DNA of 64,000 nucleotides from Emiliania huxleyi CCMP1516 (lineage: Eukaryota; Haptophyta; Isochrysidales; Noelaerhabdaceae). The position numbers were made by a program, and so were the translations under genes. The notes under the pieces are model-generated. The model saw only the letters and a list, made by a program, of their open reading frames with translations, was not told the DNA's origin and did not search any database. The stretch spans positions 182,679 to 246,678 of the forward strand of contig NW_005201231.1 of NCBI RefSeq assembly GCF_000372725.1, given 5' to 3'. Positions 31,294 through 41,402 of this stretch are shown piece by piece (position 1 is the stretch's first letter; the number at the start of each line of letters is the position of its first letter).

Positions 31294-32605
31294 GAGCCAG
31301 TCGCGCGTAAGAGCTAAGAGTCAGAAACGGGTCCACGCGGCGCACCATCTCGACCGAGAGAGAGAGGTGTACACAGGTGGCCCTCAGGGGCTCCCAGCTC
31401 GCTCGCGCGGCGAGAGCGCTACTCTATCTAGCCTGACTCTCTGCGGACTTGGCGGTCGGGGCGCGGTCTCGACTGTCGGTCTCGACTGACTGGGTCCAGC
31501 CCTGGGTGGCGCAAGATCTGACGTTCTGTGACAATCGTCAGATCCGTGTTTTTCTCGTTGTTTTGTCGCTCGCTCCGCTCGCCACCTCACGCTCCGTAGT
31601 CCGGCCATGGCCAGTACCCCGCGTCTCAGTGAGACGCGTGGTACCATCCAACTCCGGTCGAAGGGCTCGAATGCGCTCAGCCTCAGGAGGAACAAAAGGT
31701 CCACGCAAATTCTGCACGCCTCGCTGCGCCGCTGGCTTGACTGAATCAGGCAGCAGGCTGCTGCTGCTGCTGCCACAGCAGCAGTCTGCTGCGGCCCTAA
31801 TACGCAAGTTAATGACTAGCAGCACTGCCGGGGGCATTCGAGCCGCCACAGCCGGTGTGCGGCCGTGCACTGCCACCTGCCTGCGGCTACGCACAATGTG
31901 CGCTCGCATTGGATGAGCCCTGCTGATGGACCTGCGTCGCCTAGCTGCACGAGAGCAATGCCGCAGGCGGTGGCCGTGGCATACACTGCGAGCACACTCG
32001 GTGCAGCTGCGAGGTGCAGCAAGAGCACGTCGTTCCTGCCTCTGATGCCACTCTCGCGGCTTGTAGCGCGTCACTCGCGCATGCTCTCCAGGAGCTATGG
32101 CGGGCGCGTGTGTGGGGCTGTAGCCTGTGTTTGGCCGGTTCTGACCCGTTTACTATCAGTATCATGCCCGGGCCACAAAAAATCGCACACGGGTAGCGGC
32201 TCAGGGGCCCAGTAAGTCGCGGAATCGCCAAATGTCACAAAACCTGCGCCACCCAGGGCTGGACCTAGTCGACTCTCTGTCCTCTCTCTTTTGACTGCAG
32301 TCTCGACTCTCTGTCTCTCCTCTCTCGTACGAGGGAAAACAGAAATCTCGAAAAAAGGAACACACGCACCACGACCAGCAGGCAGCACCACGCGACACCT
32401 GTGCGCATCACGGTCATCGACACTTGGTCACACTGAACACCACCACAGTACAGATAGGAGATCGGACCCCACGTAACATGGACCCGGGACCCAGAAATCG
32501 GAAGCCGCGCAGACCGAGTCCCCGGCACTGCGCAGCCGACGTGCCCCCTCTCTCGGAGCGTGTCGAGCCCTTCGCCACGACACGGTAACTCGAGCTGTGC
32601 CCCCT
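31294..32605. other. Intergenic, no gene recognised
   Basis: A hairpin with arms around gtctca/tgagac lies near 31615-31647, and a CTG/CAG-rich palindromic stretch near 31757-31790. The ORFs are not convincing. Confidence 0.5.
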
Positions 32606-35142
32606 CTAAGCAGGGTCAACCCGCGGGTTGACCCTGCCGCCGGGCGTGCGCTGGATTGCAACCTCGGCAGCGATGTACCCGACGATCGCTACGGCGGCGC
32701 AGGTGCCGGCGGCATACGCCATCGCGTGGCGGCCGAGCGAGGGGAAGGTGAAGTACGCGACGGCGGAGGCGGCGCCGTTGGCGAGGACGATGTTTGAGAA
32801 GGCGGCGGGCGAGTCGGCAGGCCCGAAGGTGTCTGCGTAGAGCGCCTTGTTGACCCCCTCGTACCCGGCGCGGCCGGCGCCTTGCAGCAGGTAGAAGGGC
32901 AGGACGGTCACGAAGGCGGGCGCGGCGAGGCCGTCGCTCGTTGCGAGGACGAGGGCGGCGAGGGCAGCGAACGAGAGCAGCGCGGCCAGCAGGACAGCGG
33001 GGCGGCCGACACGCTTTGCGGCGGCGCGCGAGACGGGCTGCGGGGGGGGGGGGGGGCGGCCTGGGCTAAAAAACCTTCTAAATGCCGCCGGGGGGAGTGT
33101 GGGAGACCCCCCCCCTGCAAAAAAAAAGCGGCGGCGGTTTAAGGCCCGCCCCCAAGAAAAAAAGGAGTTCCCTCAAATACCCCCCTTTTCTAAGAAGAGG
33201 CCCGCGGGCTTTTTTTACCACTTTTCCATCTCGGGTGAACAGGGGTAAAAAAAGAGGGNNNNNNNNNNNNNNNNNNNNNNNNNNNNNNNNNNNNNNNNNN
33301 NNNNNNNNNNNNNNNNNNNNNNNNNNNNNNNNNNNNNNNNNNNNNNNNNNNNNNNNNNCCAAATTACCCATTTAATTTTATGATGGGGGGGGGGGGGGGA
33401 GGCACGCCCTGGAGAAAGAGGCGGGCGGTGGTAGAGGCGGCAGCCGAGGAGAGAGGAGGCAGGCAGAGGCCCTGGGTCGAGGGAGGCCCGGCGGCGCTGC
33501 ACACCTGCAGCAGCGCGGCGACGGCGGAGACGAGGGCGGAGCAGAGCGAGCCGGCGAGGACAGCGTCGGCGCCAAAGGCCTGGCGGACGCGCGTCAGCGT
33601 GTGAGGAACGATTGGGGCTTGGGGTCGGGGCTGGGGCTTGGGGTAGGCAAAGGCCTAGTAGACGAGCCTCATGGCGTGAGGACAGGCTGGGGGGGTTTAG
33701 GGTTAGGGGTAGGCTAGGGTGAGGCGAAGGCCTGCTTGACGAGCTTACCCGTCACCTCCCCATATCTCCCCACATCTCCCCACATCTCCCCATATCTCGA
33801 GCCTGCTTGACGAGCTTGCCCGTCACCTCGTAGCCGAGGAGCGCAGCGGAGACGCCAAAGGCGGCCTGTGCAGCGAGGGAGGAGGGAGGAGGAGGGCGGG
33901 AGTGTCTCAGCGGGTGTGAGAGAGGGCGTGAGAGCGGGGGACACGGCGGCGCGGCGGTGCGTGGCGCGCCAAGGAAGGGCGTGCCAGGGGAGGGGAGAGG
34001 GAAGTGGCGCCGGGCCGAGGGAAGTGGCGGGCCGGGGGGAAGTGGCGGGGTCCGGCCGCCTGCGTCGGAGCGAGCAGCAGCACGACAGGCCTGCGCGCCC
34101 ACAACTCGCACACGGCGCCTACCACACCGCCCACGGGACCGAACCCTCACTAGGATTCGAGACTCTGGAGGTATGGGACAACAGCCCGCACACGGCACCG
34201 ATGCGCGAGAAGAAGCGCGACGGGACGGCGACGGTGGTGGTGCGGTTCGCGGCGGCGGCGGCGTCGTCAGCGGCGGCGGCGGCGGCCGCCGCTGCCGTAT
34301 CGCGCGGCGCCTCTGCATCCTCCGGCTTCGCGGCATCGGAGAGGTCGCTGACGCGGGTGAGTCCTGCCGCGGAGGGAGGAGGGGGAGGGTGCCTCGGAGG
34401 TGTCCGGGAGGCGTCTTGGGGGCGTCTTGGGGGCGTCGTGGAGGCGTCTTGGAGGCGTCTGTCTCGGAAGTGGCTTGGCGCCTGCGGCGGCGGATAGGGC
34501 GAGCAGCGAGTAGAGGGCGCCGATGAGGAGGTTGGAGGAGGAGACGTCGTGGCCGAGGACGTGCACCATCTTGTGCGAGAGCGGCAGCAGCCCGATCGGC
34601 AGCGCCTTGAGGCACAGCTCGAGCGAGAGGAACGTCGACGCGAACGCGGACGCCAGCTCTGCATTTGCCTCCGCAGGCTCGATGTCCATCTGCAACGCGT
34701 GCCTCCGCGCAGAGAGAGCAAAGTAGGTGCCCTGCGCCGCCCAGAGGAAGCCGGCCGCGAAGCCCCCTACCGTCCCGCCGCACAGCGCGAGCGCGACGCG
34801 CGCGCCGCGCGCCTCGGGCGGCAGCATCAGCGCGAGCGGAAGCGAGAGCACGTAGAGCGAGTACAGCCCCGCCGCGACGACGAGCGACCAGCGCGGGCCG
34901 AGCGCCTCGTTGAGCGCGGAGGAGAACATGAGCGCCGTCAGCGCGTACGTGATGTAGAGCGCGCCAGACTGGTACGAGCCCGCGTCGCCGAGAAGCTGCA
35001 CGCTGATGTTGAGCACGGCCGCGACGGTTCCGTGGTTGATGGAGAAGAGCACGGCCATCTTGAGAAAGTTGCGGTACGCGGAGCGGTCGCGTTGAGGCCG
35101 CAGGGGCTGGCTGAGGCCGGAAGGCTCGTCGGTGCGCATCAT
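32606..35142 (-). CDS. UNC93/MFS-like membrane protein, interrupted by assembly gap
   Basis: The start at 35142 (MMRTDEPSG) leads to LLGDAGSYQSGALYITYALT, ALNEALGPRWSLVV and further spans, a pattern of the UNC93-like branch of the MFS. The C-terminal exon (32911-32606) contains LLQGAGRAGYEGVNKALYAD, also typical. Middle exons at about 33840-33800 (FGVSAALLGYEVTGKLVKQ) and 33580-33500 (AFGADAVLAGSLCSALVSAV) join through an intron with a GC donor (CAG|GC) that holds a minisatellite. About 240 bp of poor sequence and 100 Ns (33259-33358) lie between exons. The last codons before the stop coincide with a perfect palindrome. The function is unknown; UNC93-like proteins are transport-related or regulatory. 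Confidence 0.7.
32610..32637. repeat. 28-bp perfect palindrome at the end of the UNC93-like gene
   Basis: The sequence gcagggtcaacccg followed by its exact reverse complement lies within the last codons, ending two bases from the stop codon (32606-32608). It could form a stem-loop in the mRNA. Confidence 0.95.
33259..33358. other. Assembly gap (100 N) with low-quality flanks
   Basis: The flanks (about 33040-33258 and 33359-33400) are unusually rich in homopolymer runs of A, C, G and T, unlike the rest of the window. This suggests uncorrected reads at contig ends. Confidence 0.95.
33730..33829. repeat. 10-bp minisatellite bounded by 29-bp direct repeats (UNC93-like intron)
   Basis: Four units of tctccccata/tctccccaca lie between 33730-33758 and 33801-33829, which are identical except for one base. 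The repeated 29 bp is the exon end encoding EVTGKLVKQ plus the first intron bases, so the splice donor is duplicated on both sides of the array. Confidence 0.85.
34392..34475. repeat. 11-bp tandem repeat (gcgtcttgggg) in UNC93-like intron
   Basis: About six degenerate units of gaggcgtcttg/gggcgtcttgg, ending in a tctcggaag segment shared with intronic repeats at 6511-6578 and 58508. Confidence 0.7.
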
Positions 35143-35260
35143 AGGGCGAGAACGACGTGGACTGCTGAAGCTCTGAAAGGAGGTGGCGCTGCCTGGACGG
35201 AGCGAGCGAAGCAGGGCCAGGAAAGTTCGTGCATGCTCTTTCTTTTTCTTGTGAGCCGGT

Positions 35261-35335
35261 GTCACCCATACGCGTTGGTGTCCAGTCCGAGCCTGGCTGT
35301 TCTTCACCTTTCTACCTACCTACCTACCTACCGGT
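35261..35335 (-). promoter_or_regulatory. Dispersed upstream element, copy A
   Basis: On the minus strand this reads tandem aggt units, then agaaaggtgaagaacagcca and ggactggacaccaacgcg plus tatgggtg. It lies about 120 bp upstream of the UNC93-like ATG (35142) in sense orientation. Related copies sit upstream of three other genes. The regulatory role is inference. Confidence 0.5.
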
Positions 35336-35934
35336 GTGTGTGCCAGTCCGCGCCAGTCCGCGCCCTTGTCGTGCCAGTGTGCTGTGAGAGAGGCTTGTAT
35401 CTTAAGAATTCTTTTTCTTGAGCCTAGAGCCCCATCACCCACCACAAAAGCAGTCACACCACTCCCACTCCGGCGCCCACCCCACCACCCCCCCCGACAT
35501 CCCCACCCCACAACCCCGCCCCACCCCGACCCGAGCAACCCTGCTCAAAAGGAATTGTACAAGAAAACTCCCTCGCACAACACTGGGCACAGATGAATAG
35601 ATAGTGCCAGAGAGCGAGGGAGGGAGCACAAATAGGACGCCCAGCCTGACGGAGACGCGCTGACCAACCGTACTAAGCCGACAGAGGAAGGGGGCTCCGA
35701 AAGGCCGCGCATGCCCTCGCATGCCGGGCGAATAGGCAGGTCACAGACCTCCCCCTTCCCGATAAACGTGGTTCATGGTGGGCGTTCTGTTCACAACGCT
35801 ACTTACTTGTAACCAAAAAAGAACGGCCACGGCTACGTCAAGGGGACGGATTGAAGATCCCTCACACCAAGATCGTGCAGGGCGGGGACACATGTCCCTA
35901 AATCCCATCTCGTCTCAGAGTTTGACCGTTTTTA
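35336..35934. other. Intergenic, no gene recognised
   Basis: Contains a CCCACC-rich stretch (35455-35535) and short segments resembling those near 36530 and 59085 (gggcac...). No coding region is supported. Confidence 0.5.
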
Positions 35935-36270
35935 TTTATTTATTTAAGGCGCATCGCGATTTCTACCACGACCTGCCACGACGCGATCTTTGTCAAGCGC
36001 AACAACTTCAACCTGCTGGTGCTGCTCCACGAGACGTTCGGCGGCGGCTTCTCGCCCACCGCCGTTCTCAAGCTGCGCCGCCTCGCGCGCAAAGTCGCGC
36101 GCGGCAGCGTGGAGCGTCGACCGCACGGCCTACTCACCCAAGTACTCGCTCTCTTTTATGTCCCACCATGGGCAGACGAGAGCGCATCTCTCTCTCTGTT
36201 GTGCGAGGCGTGAACCGCGCCATTCGCTCTCACCTGGCAACCCTGTCTGCACGTCTTGCGCGCGCGTGAA
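35935..36270 (+). repeat. Dispersed repeat with decayed coding fragment, copy 1
   Basis: This is about 90 percent like 46240-46550 but carries small indels that break the frame (extra bases near 35968, 36020 and 36113). The shared segment ends in cgcgcgcgtgaacagggct. A shorter third copy lies at 53441-53515. Confidence 0.85.
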
Positions 36271-36617
36271 CAGGGCTGGTCGGAGATACGTGCTGTCAGG
36301 CTGTCGCAGAGAAAGTGCTGTCAACGCTGTCACGTGTCAGGCTCGGTCGGGCACTGTCAGGCCGCGCTGTCCGGGTTTAGAGGCTGTCAGACTAGGGGCT
36401 GTCACGGCTCAGACCGCACTCCGAGAAGAGTTTTGCTCCATGAAAGTGCTCAAAAAATATGCCAGAATTCACACCCGATTCACCACAATCCACATCTGAC
36501 ACCAAACTCTTCATGACTCCCTCGCACGACACAGGGCACGGGACTGGGAGGGAGGCACGGACACAGAAGAATCGTACACAATTTGAAGCGTCCCTTGGCA
36601 TCGGAGCCGCCCGGCGC

Positions 36618-38900
36618 TCAGCCCGGCCAGACCCCACAGGCGACGCCGGCGGAGACGAGGAGCAGCAGCGCCGACAGGCCGACCAGGCCCACGAGCGACG
36701 CGCTGGGCAGCCGCGGCGCCGACCCCTTCGCTTCCCCCGCCGGCGGAGGGTGAGGCGCGGAGCCCGGCCGGGCCACGGCTGCGGCCGTGGGCGAGTGCAC
36801 GCCGCGGCCGGCGGCGTGGGCGAATGCGTGCCGGCGCCGCAGCACCAGCGCGGCGAGAGGCGGAAGGAGGCCGTATAGGACGACAGTGGGGAACGCGCCT
36901 GAGTGATCGCTTGTGAGTCATCGGTGGCGTGTCGGGCAGCAGTTGAGACACCGGTGAGGGGAGGCGCGCCCGAGAATGCGAGGAGGCGCAGGTATAGGCT
37001 CGGGCCGAGGCAGGCAAAGGCTGCCGGGACGGCGACGACGGCGGCGCGCGAGGCGGCGAGGAGCCGGGGCGAGGAGGAGGTCGGCGATGACGACGGCGGC
37101 GGCGAGGAGGAGGAGGAGCGCGATCTGCACCGGGACGCGAGATATGGGGAGATATGGGGAGATGTGGGGAGATATGGGGAGATATGGGGAGATATGGGGA
37201 GATGTGGGGAGATGTGGGGAGAGATGGGGAGATATGGGGAGGTATGGGGAGATGTGGGGAGATGTGGGGAGATGTGGGGAGATGTGGGGAGATGTGGGGA
37301 GATGTGGGGAGATGTGGGGAGATGTGGGGAGATGTGGGGAGATATGGGGAGAGATGGGGAGCGATCTGAACCGGGACGCGTCAGCCAGCAGGCCCGCGCA
37401 CGCGAGGAGGACGGGCAGCATCGTGCTGCCAATGGCGCCGACGGCGATGAGGGCTACCGGCCTAGAGGACGTGTGCGGAGCTGTGGCACGGTGGGGAGAT
37501 ATGGGGAGATATGGGGAGATATGGGGAGATGGGCACGGAGCTGTGGCACGGTGCGCAGCGCACTCACGCAGCAGCACAACCCCGGGACCGGAATCGCATG
37601 GCAGCACAAGAGCATCTAGAGTTGACGGTTGGCCACAGGAGGAGGAGCGGAGAGCATCTAGAGGTGACGGTCGGCTACAGCAGAAGCACATCTCGTCGCG
37701 AGAGCATCTAGTGCTGGCGGGCGTGGCGAGTGTTGGCGAGGAGCCAAGCAGAGCGAGGACGGGGTCCGCGCCCGGCGGCGAGGGCGACGCCAGCGACGCG
37801 AGGGCGGCGGAGGCGCTGCTCCACCCGATCGCGAGGAGGAGAGGCAGCAGCGAGCCCAGCACCACCGCCAGCCGCGCCTGCAGGGGCGCACGCGACGGGC
37901 CTGTCATGGCCGCGTCGGTGCTCGCGCGCCGGTCCGCTCCGCTGGCCGCGCCTCCCGCCCTGCCGCCTCGCGTCCCCGCCCGTGCCCAAGCTGCGCCAAC
38001 ACGACCGGGATCGCCTACCGACGGCAAAGAGGGGGTAGGGGGGAGAGAGCGGGAGAGAGGGGGAAGAGGAGGCCGCGTCCGAACCTCTCCAAACCGCAGG
38101 GTGTTGACAAAGATCGGGATCGGCCAGCCGCGGCGGGGCAGCAGGCCGGCCCAGTGCACGGAGGGCGCGGCGACGGCAGCGGCGGCCGCCGGCGCTGGCG
38201 CGGCGGCAGCGAGGGCGAAGAGAGTAAGAAAGCCCGTTAGCATGCATCCTGCGAGAAGGGTGTTTGCCGCCGCGACCGTCGCCGGCGCTGCGCCAAAGAC
38301 GAACGCTCCAAAGCCGGCGGCGGCGAGGAGGACGGCTGCGGGAAAGGGGAGGCGCGGGAGGAGCGACGCGGAGAGCTCCGCCGCCTTGACCAGGTTCGCG
38401 GACACGATTGCCAGCATTTGCGCGACGAACAGCAGCGAGAACAGCGCCGCGACGCCGTTGCCAAAGCACCGCCTCGAGATGGCGAGCACCGAAGCGCCGT
38501 CAGTGTCTATGCCCTCCGACATGCAGGCCGCGTCGACGTACGCCAGACCCGAGAGGACGAGGTAGACCCAGGTCGCCACCATCGCCGACGCCGAAGGCAG
38601 CAGCCCGAGCGGAGCCGTGACGGCGGGCACGGCGAGGAAGCCACCGCCGACGGCGGAGCCGCCGATGATTGCGATCGCGTCGACGAGGCTCATCGAGCGG
38701 TGCTGCTGCACGGGCGAGGCTGCTCGCCCGCCATCGGCTGGGCCGGTCTTTGCGCCACTTCCCGCGACGAGCGCCGGAGCCGCGCACCGCGGCGAGAGGC
38801 GTGGCCGCGCGCGCACGCTGCGAGCGTCCACCGCCTCGGCGCTCTGGGCACACGAAGTGAGGAAAACGAGGAGAACAGGGCTAGCAGATCGGCCAGCCAT
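36618..38900 (-). CDS. Tryptophan/tyrosine permease-family transporter, likely plastid-targeted
   Basis: The ATG at 38900 begins MAGRSASPVLLVFLTSCAQS, then an Arg/Ser/Ala-rich stretch, which resembles a signal plus transit peptide. The permease follows: MSLVDAIAIIGGSAVGGGFL then AVPAVTAPLGLLPSASAMVA, the N-terminal signature of the Mtr/TyrP family. Later exons are AIPVVLAQLGHGRG, ARLAVVLGSLLPLLLAIGW, VALIAVGAIGSTMLPVLL, a span-rich exon at 37.1-36.93 kb, and AFPTVVLYGLLPPLAALVL to the stop at 36618. At least two introns have GC donors, and two hold gatgtgggga minisatellites. Family members import aromatic amino acids with protons. The substrate and compartment here are inferred. Confidence 0.7.
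37120..37380. repeat. 10-bp minisatellite with 20-bp flanking direct repeats (permease intron)
   Basis: About 22 units of gatgtgggga or gatatgggga lie between gcgatctgcaccgggacgcg (37120-37139) and gcgatctgaaccgggacgcg (37361-37380), which differ at one base. The flanks are exon-edge sequence, so splicing can retain one copy and remove the array. Confidence 0.9.
37476..37553. repeat. 10-bp minisatellite with 18-bp flanking direct repeats (permease intron)
   Basis: Four units of gatatgggga lie between two perfect copies of cggagctgtggcacggtg (37476-37493 and 37536-37553). The unit is the same as at 37140-37360, 33759-33800 and 49740-49790. Confidence 0.9.
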
Positions 38901-39117
38901 CTCCTACGCCAGCCATCGGTCGTGTGCGTTTTCGCGTTTCTTTTTCGAACTTGTTCTGGTTGTCTGGTTGTCTCGGCGTGTCCGCTATTTATTCACCCGC
39001 GACATTGTCTTTTCAGTGATTCTTCGCGTCCGGTCTAACGCGGAAAGAAAAATCCGGCGCAGTCGCCAGGCCGACCCTCGCCGGCCTAGCCTGACTTCAT
39101 CGCTCCGGGTTCGCCGC

Positions 39118-39915
39118 ATGGCGTGGTGGAGCCGGACGCGAGTCGTGTACGCCATCGGCCGCAACTACGTCGCGCACGCGCACGAGCTCAACAACCCCGT
39201 CCCAAAGGCGCCGTTCTGGTTCATCAAGCCGGCTTCGTCCATCATCGGCTCTGGCGCGCCGCATCAGCTCGCGCCGGGCGCCACCGACACGCACCACGAG
39301 CTCGAGCTCGGCGTGGTCATCGGGCGGCGCGCCACGCGCGTGAAGGCTGCCGACGCGATGGCGCACGTCGGCGGGTACTGCCTTGCGCTCGACATGACTG
39401 ACCGCGGAGCGCAGGACGCTGCGAAGAAGGCTGGCAAGCCGTGGGCCGCGGCCAAGGGCTGGGACACGTCCTGCCCCGTCAGCGAGATGGTTCCCGCGGC
39501 CGCAGTGGCCGACCCCTCTTCGCTCGACATGTGGCTCCGCGTGAATGGCGAGGCGGCACCGCGGCAGAGCGGCTCGACCGGTCTAATGATCTTTGGCGCG
39601 CGGCTCTAGGGGACTGGGAGACGCAATAGCGTGCTTCACGCCGCGCCGCCGGTTGGACGCCACTCGAGAGGCCGCCTCCCTGCCGAGGCTTGCGCCGCGT
39701 CGGTCCTCACTCGCGCCCCCCACACACCACGCACCGCAGGCGTGCCGGCGCTGGTTGAGGCGGTCTCGCGCGTGCACACGCTCGAGGAGGGGGACCTGCT
39801 GCTCACGGGGACGCCCGAAGGGGTCGGGCCCGTCGGCCCGGGCGACGTCATCACCGCGGGCATCGACTCGCTCGGTCTGAGCCTCACGGTACCCGTCGTC
39901 GCCGCACCCAGCTGA
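39118..39915 (+). CDS. FAHD1: FAHD1-like fumarylacetoacetase-family hydrolase
   Basis: Exon 1 (39118-39595) and exon 2 (39740-39915) join across a 144-nt GC-AG intron (TTTG|GCGCGG ... CCGCAG|GCGTG), giving 217 residues, the usual FAHD1 size. Landmarks are YAIGRNYVAHAHELNNPVP, the metal-binding pair in HHELELGVVIG, a later Asp in LALDMTDRGAQDAAKK, WDTSCPVSEMVP, and the C-terminal TLEEGDLLLTGTPEGVGPV. Relatives hydrolyse acylpyruvates or decarboxylate oxaloacetate, mostly in mitochondria. No targeting peptide precedes the start. The ends of the two exons match in phase, which supports the GC donor. Confidence 0.85.
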
Positions 39916-40499
39916 CGCGCGCGAGAGAGAGACGGTGCGGACCTTCCCTCTGTGTGCCCGCACATCCAGTGTGAGCCGTCGCGCGCTCCGGATAGAGGCC
40001 GTGGGCATGGGACGGCCCTGACCCTCCGGCTCTGTCGCGGATCGGCGGCGCGCGGGCGCCCGTGTGTGGTGGCTTGTGCTTCTTTTGTGCGCACCTCGCA
40101 TATTTGTGTGCCCGAACCGGCGCCGGCCGACCATCATGGCCGCGCGAGTCCGTCGCTGGGGCGCACTCGAGCGATTTACTAACCCTGGAACACATAAGTA
40201 CAAGACACAGCCACTTGTGGTATCCGGGCCGCTCTGCGCGGCACACCCAGACTTACACGCGGGTCACGGCTTGAGTGCGCCCGTGAAGCTGAAGGGCTCC
40301 GAGGTGACAGGTGTGGAGTGGGAGAACTGGCGACGGCTCGACCAAGGAACATGGGTGAGTGTAGCGGCGAGAGTGAGCAGCGGTGAGAGTGGCACCTTAT
40401 GCGAAGCTCAGGTCCACGCCACTCTGCTCGCCCGTCGCAGCCCAGGGAGCGCCACTTGGTGACTTGATGCGATCGTAGCTTGGCGGTCCTTGCGGCTTC
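39916..40499. other. Intergenic, no gene recognised
   Basis: No convincing reading frame, repeat or RNA gene was seen between the FAHD1-like gene and the small basic ORF on the other strand. Confidence 0.5.
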
Positions 40500-40667
40500 T
40501 TACGTGTTTGTGCGCCTCGCCTCCGCTTGACGCTCCCGCGAGGCTTCTACCAGGCGGAGGTGCTTTGCGCTGTACGTCCCGTGGAGCTCAAAATTACGAG
40601 TTGCCTTGTCGCTCTTCTTGCGCCCCTTGCTCTTGACGCCCTCTTCCCCACGGTGCTTCTGCGGCAT
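40500..40667 (-). CDS. Small basic protein, 55 aa, unknown
   Basis: A short frame starting MPQKHRGEEGVKSKGRKKSD is rich in Lys and Arg and ends with a helical segment containing GTYSAKHLRLVEASRER. Its composition suggests an RNA- or ribosome-associated protein, but I cannot name a family. It could also be the last exon of a longer gene. The start is the only ATG in a good position. Confidence 0.35.
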   Translation of the reverse strand: MPQKHRGEEGVKSKGRKKSDKATRNFELHGTYSAKHLRLVEASRERQAEARRTNT

Positions 40668-41054
40668 GAGTGCGGTGGTTGGCCGAGTGGTCTGCGCTCT
40701 GGCACAGATGAAGAGGACGCACGAGGTCGCGGACTGAGGGCGCGGACTGGTCGTGAACTCGTCGCAAGGTGGAATGTGAAGAATTCTATGACCGCCAGCC
40801 CGTCTCACAGCAGACTGGCACGAACTAGCACCACAAAAGGCACAGCATGTGAAGAATTCTTGCTGGCCGAGTAGACAACCGGCCAAAAGCGCATGTCTTG
40901 AAGGTCCGATCCTGGAAGCCCATATAGGCACCTTACACTCCCAGTGAGACGAGAATACGCACATCTTACAAGAATACATACTGCCCCCACGGAGTACCTG
41001 CACTACTCGACGATAATACAAGAAGAATACGCAGCTTGGAAGTTGCAGACGCCT

Positions 41055-41165
41055 TGATTGATTGATGGGAAGGCGAAACACAGTCCGACCAACGACTGGG
41101 ACACCAACGCGGTATGGGTGGACGCTAGACGGGCGATGACGGTCACACAGGAGCGACACACAGAA
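41055..41165 (+). promoter_or_regulatory. Dispersed upstream element, copy B
   Basis: Tandem gatt units are followed by gggaaggcgaaacacagtcc, then gggacaccaacgcggtatgg and gtggacgctagac. It lies 277 bp upstream of the ATG at 41403, in sense. It is closest to copy C, including the stretch before the core. Confidence 0.5.
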
Positions 41166-41402
41166 CCACAAGACAAGACACTCAGCCAAACTGACTGCCA
41201 CACATCCTGAGCGAACTTCCCTAGTCACCCGCGGCCGGAAGTTACGGCTGTTGCTGTTACCGGTATTTTGCCGCATTTTCCGGGGTTTGCCAGCAAGCCA
41301 AAGGAGTCGCACTTCGACCAGGTCCTAGCCAGGTAGAGCCGCGCCGTCCGCCTCGTGCTGTCTCAACCGAGCCATCAGATAGCACTGCAACAACAGCGCA
41401 GC

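Noticed and set aside
37140..37369. Frames reading GRCGEMWGDV and ISPHLPTS repeats
   Set aside because: They translate the 10-bp intronic minisatellite.
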